Below, one piece after another: positions 4,277 through 5,846 of a DNA stretch of 5,846 nucleotides. The notes under the pieces were generated by a model. That model made no database searches. It saw only the letters and a list, made by a program, of their open reading frames with translations, and had not been told where the DNA came from. The translations under genes were made by a program, and so were the position numbers. The first letter of the stretch is position 1, and each line of letters begins with the position of its first letter. This DNA comes from Planctomycetaceae bacterium (GTDB lineage: Bacteria; Planctomycetota; Planctomycetia; Pirellulales; Thermoguttaceae): assembly GCA_031276415.1 (NCBI GenBank), contig JAISNF010000625.1, positions 1 to 5,846 of the forward strand, given 5' to 3'.

Positions 4277-5347
4277 ATGTCAACATTGATTGATGCCAAT
4301 ATGTTTCGGGAATTGGTTAGTGGTCGGCGGCGGGGATTTAAGTCGGCGGCGGTTCGCTGGTTACTGAATCTGCTGGAACTTCCGTATTTTTCCGCAATAT
4401 CATTACGGAATTTTTTTTACGATACCGGAATTTTTCCGACTCATCAATTCCCAATACCAATTATCTCCGTTGGCAATCTAACTCTCGGCGGAACCGGAAA
4501 ATCACCATTGGTTGCCTGGCTTGGTCGTTTTTTTCTCGAACACAATATCAAACCCGGTATTATCAGTCGCGGCTATGGTCAATCTGCAAACGGCGTCAAT
4601 GATGAATTTCTCGAACTTGCATTTCGTTTGCCGTCTGTTCCGCATCGTCTTAATCGTAATAGAATTGTTGCGGCGCGGGAATTTTTTGATTCACAAAATG
4701 TTGACTTATTGATTCTTGACGATGCGTTTCAACACCGTCGAATTGCCCGAAATCTTGATATTGTTTTGCTTGATGCGTTGGAACCATTTGGTTATGAACA
4801 TATTTTTCCGCGTGGAATGCTTCGCGAATCAATTACTTCGTTACGTCGTGCGGAAGTTGTTTTTCTTTCTCGTGCGGATTTGGTTGACGAAAGCCAACGC
4901 CGTAAAATCCAAAACCGTGTCCTCACTTATTCTCCCAATATTCTTTGGGGTGAAATTGTTCATGAGCCGCAATCGCTTGTTTCTTTTTCAAAAACGGAAA
5001 CGGATATTTCTGCAATTCGTAACAAACGGATATTAGCGTTTTGCGGCATCGGCAATCCGAATGCTTTTCGGCAGACGTTGGAGCGTTGCGGGGCGAAGGT
5101 GGTCGAATTAATTCCGTTTCCTGATCATCATCAATTTAATGCGGACGATCTTAACGGTTTGGAACAAATTGCGCAAAGTTACGAGATTGATTCAATTCTT
5201 TGTACGATGAAAGATTTTGTCAAAATTAACGCTGATATTGTTTCCGGTACGATTCCGATTCAAGCGGTGTTGATCAACATCCGTTTTCTTTCCGGTGAAA
5301 CAAAATTTCGGGAACTTCTTAACAAATTGACGCAAAGGAACTTCTAA
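4277..5347 (+). CDS. lpxK: Tetraacyldisaccharide 4'-kinase
   Basis: LpxK transfers the ATP gamma-phosphate to the 4'-position of the tetraacyl disaccharide 1-phosphate, giving lipid IVA, at the cytoplasmic face of the inner membrane. From the chosen ATG the protein has 356 residues, a normal family length. It shows a P-loop GNLTLGGTGKS (66-76), RGYG (98-101), the hallmark DDAFQHRR (148-155), FPRGMLRE (177-184), FPDHHQF (281-287) and TMKDFVKI (310-317). The N-terminal segment, about 22-43, is hydrophobic/amphipathic as expected for membrane association. A longer frame opens at a TTG (4214), but that extension is repeat-derived sequence and is discarded; a start at 4301 is also possible. No Shine-Dalgarno is seen. 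No other lipid A gene is adjacent, and 234 bp of repeat-rich DNA separates it from the upstream operon, so it is probably transcribed alone. Confidence 0.93.
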   Translation: MSTLIDANMFRELVSGRRRGFKSAAVRWLLNLLELPYFSAISLRNFFYDTGIFPTHQFPIPIISVGNLTLGGTGKSPLVAWLGRFFLEHNIKPGIISRGYGQSANGVNDEFLELAFRLPSVPHRLNRNRIVAAREFFDSQNVDLLILDDAFQHRRIARNLDIVLLDALEPFGYEHIFPRGMLRESITSLRRAEVVFLSRADLVDESQRRKIQNRVLTYSPNILWGEIVHEPQSLVSFSKTETDISAIRNKRILAFCGIGNPNAFRQTLERCGAKVVELIPFPDHHQFNADDLNGLEQIAQSYEIDSILCTMKDFVKINADIVSGTIPIQAVLINIRFLSGETKFRELLNKLTQRNF

Positions 5348-5361
5348 AAACCGGTTTTTTT
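5346..5361 (+). terminator. Weak terminator candidate after lpxK
   Basis: Overlapping the last two bases of the lpxK stop is the palindrome aaaaaccggttttt followed by further T. As RNA it could make five A-U pairs around a CCGG loop plus a U-rich tail. The stem is weak, so this is only a candidate for the lpxK transcript end. Confidence 0.25.
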
Positions 5362-5417
5362 ATTAACCACAGATTTTATTAAACCACAGAAAATACAGAG
5401 TTCACAGAGAAGAAAAT
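5362..5417 (+). repeat. Degenerate 'accacag' repeat, copy B
   Basis: This begins attaaccacagatttt and continues attaaaccacag, then ends with the exact 19-mer agttcacagagaagaaaat (5399-5417) shared with copy A. It has the same orientation as the left part of copy A, so lpxK is bracketed by direct repeats about 1.27 kb apart. The inverted second half seen in copy A is absent here. Confidence 0.7.
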
Positions 5418-5470
5418 TTTGTATTTATTCAGTAGTGTTTCGGTTTAGTTGAAATTCCGTATCTATTTTT

Positions 5471-5552
5471 AGTTCCGCAAAGACGGAATTATGCATAACC
5501 GCAGATTGCGCTTTGCTACACCTACGTTATGCACATCTCACCCCTTCGGGGT
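5471..5552. repeat. Compact three-hairpin palindromic element (REP-like)
   Basis: Three consecutive dyads occur. First, aguuccg / cggaauu (5471-5477 / 5484-5490) has a six-base loop and one G-U pair. Second, tgcataac / gttatgca (5492-5499 / 5526-5533) continues inward with gcag / ctac (one mismatch, one bulge) around a region rich in gcgctttgct. Third, acccc-ttc-ggggt (5540-5552) is a tight GC hairpin. The density of structure in 82 bp and the GC-rich composition contrast with the surrounding AT-rich DNA. From memory, similar 'gcataaccgcag ... ccccttcgggg' elements recur in planctomycete and Bacteroidota genomes. Only one copy is in this window. Confidence 0.55.
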
Positions 5553-5683
5553 TCATATTGAAAAATAAAATAAATTGTTACAATTGTTGATTATTTTTGA
5601 AAACATGAAACAACAAATATACAAAAAGTTTTTGTAATTTATTTATTGTTTCGTTTTTTTATTTTTTTTCTTTTAAAAATAAT

Positions 5684-5775
5684 CCGTGTTTATCTGTGTT
5701 TATCTGTGTTTATCAGCATTTATTGGCGTTATTTGCGGACTTATTTTTTATTTTCGTGTTCTTTGCGGTAAAGAA
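5684..5775 (-). repeat. Degenerate repeat, copy C, with 10-bp period
   Basis: Ten-base units follow one another: ccgtgtttat, ctgtgtttat, ctgtgtttat, cagcatttat (5684-5723), then decaying units, then atttgcggac (5731-5740) and ttcgtgttctttgcggtaaa (about 5752-5771). Read on the minus strand these are the 'ataaacacag ... accgcaaag' motifs of copies A and B, so this copy is inverted relative to B. The two repeats face each other across the three-hairpin element. Confidence 0.65.
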
Positions 5776-5786
5776 TAGCATAAACA

Positions 5787-5846
5787 ATGATCAATCTTTT
5801 TGAGAAATCATTCCAAAATAATGATTCCTTAGCGGCTTACTTTTTA
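5787..5846 (+). CDS. Possible start of a gene cut by the window end
   Basis: An ATG at 5787 opens a frame that stays open for all 20 codons to the window edge; an in-frame TAA at 5781-5783 makes this the first possible start. The residues (MINLFEKSFQ, then NNDSLAAYFL) are a plausible amphipathic protein N-terminus without signal peptide. There is no clear Shine-Dalgarno, as is usual in this window. A dyad aatcatt / aatgatt (5806-5812 / 5820-5826) lies inside it. Twenty codons are too few to identify a family or exclude chance. Confidence 0.4.
   Translation, partial: MINLFEKSFQNNDSLAAYFL

Larger units (their letters stand above)
5348..5786. other. Repeat-rich gene-free stretch right of lpxK
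   Basis: In 439 bp there is no credible complete gene. Contents in order: repeat copy B (5362-5417), about 50 bp of plain AT-rich DNA, a three-hairpin element (5471-5552), an AT-rich stretch with small dyads (ttgttg 5584-5589 / caacaa 5611-5616; a 17-base near-palindrome at 5620-5636), homopolymer-rich T runs (5650-5675), and repeat copy C on the opposite strand (5684-5775). No tRNA or recognised riboswitch is seen. Confidence 0.6.

Noticed and set aside
4512..5036. Alternate-frame and minus-strand open frames inside lpxK
   Set aside because: They overlap the conserved LpxK kinase motifs in the true frame and have no coding signature.
5620..5636. Palindrome tacaaaaa-g-tttttgta as a terminator
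   Set aside because: A-U-only stem with almost no loop and no gene ending nearby on either strand; common in AT-rich DNA.

Overview
This AT-rich window (roughly 40% GC by eye) most likely comes from a member of the Planctomycetota. The basis is mixed: a lipid A gene (lpxK) shows a Gram-negative envelope; csrA sits with a form IV RuBisCO-like protein and several small proteins that resemble, from memory, planctomycete-restricted conserved hypotheticals; and the gaps carry 'accacag' short-period repeats of a kind I associate with planctomycete and other anaerobe genomes. No rRNA or other phylogenetic marker is present, so the phylum is an inference.

Layout, left to right, with every gene on the plus strand. 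Positions 1-546 hold the C-terminal half of a RecF/COG4637-like AAA ATPase cut by the window edge. After a 217-bp gap comes a small hypothetical gene (764-1093). A 308-bp gap follows (1094-1401) with a tandem 'gttataaat' array, an attenuator-like hairpin plus T-tract, a second near-perfect hairpin, and a Shine-Dalgarno sequence that is also a consensus CsrA-binding site. csrA (1402-1614) then heads a tight run: a membrane-anchored PH-like protein (1647-2105), an 86-residue helical protein (2121-2381), a 162-residue protein overlapping it by ATGA (2378-2866), and a RuBisCO-like protein (2873-4042). The gaps inside this run are 32, 15, -4 and 6 bp, so it is very probably one operon.

The right third is lpxK (4277-5347), bracketed by two same-orientation copies of a degenerate 'accacag / ttcacagagaagaaaat' repeat. 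The upstream copy continues into a 29-bp-arm imperfect inverted repeat. Past lpxK is a 439-bp gene-free stretch containing the second repeat copy, a compact three-hairpin element (5471-5552), AT-rich DNA and an opposite-orientation repeat with a 10-bp period. An open frame begins at 5787 and runs off the window.

Functional reading: LpxK phosphorylates the lipid A disaccharide. CsrA probably represses its own translation, because the only strong GGAGG ribosome-binding site in the window lies in the loop of a textbook CsrA hairpin; through the polycistronic mRNA it could also influence the genes behind it. The RuBisCO-like protein keeps the fold and phosphate-binding glycines but lacks the lysines and other residues needed for CO2 fixation, so it should act as an isomerase or other sugar-phosphate enzyme. 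The most promising little-described unit is the csrA / PH-like / two small proteins / RuBisCO-like operon.
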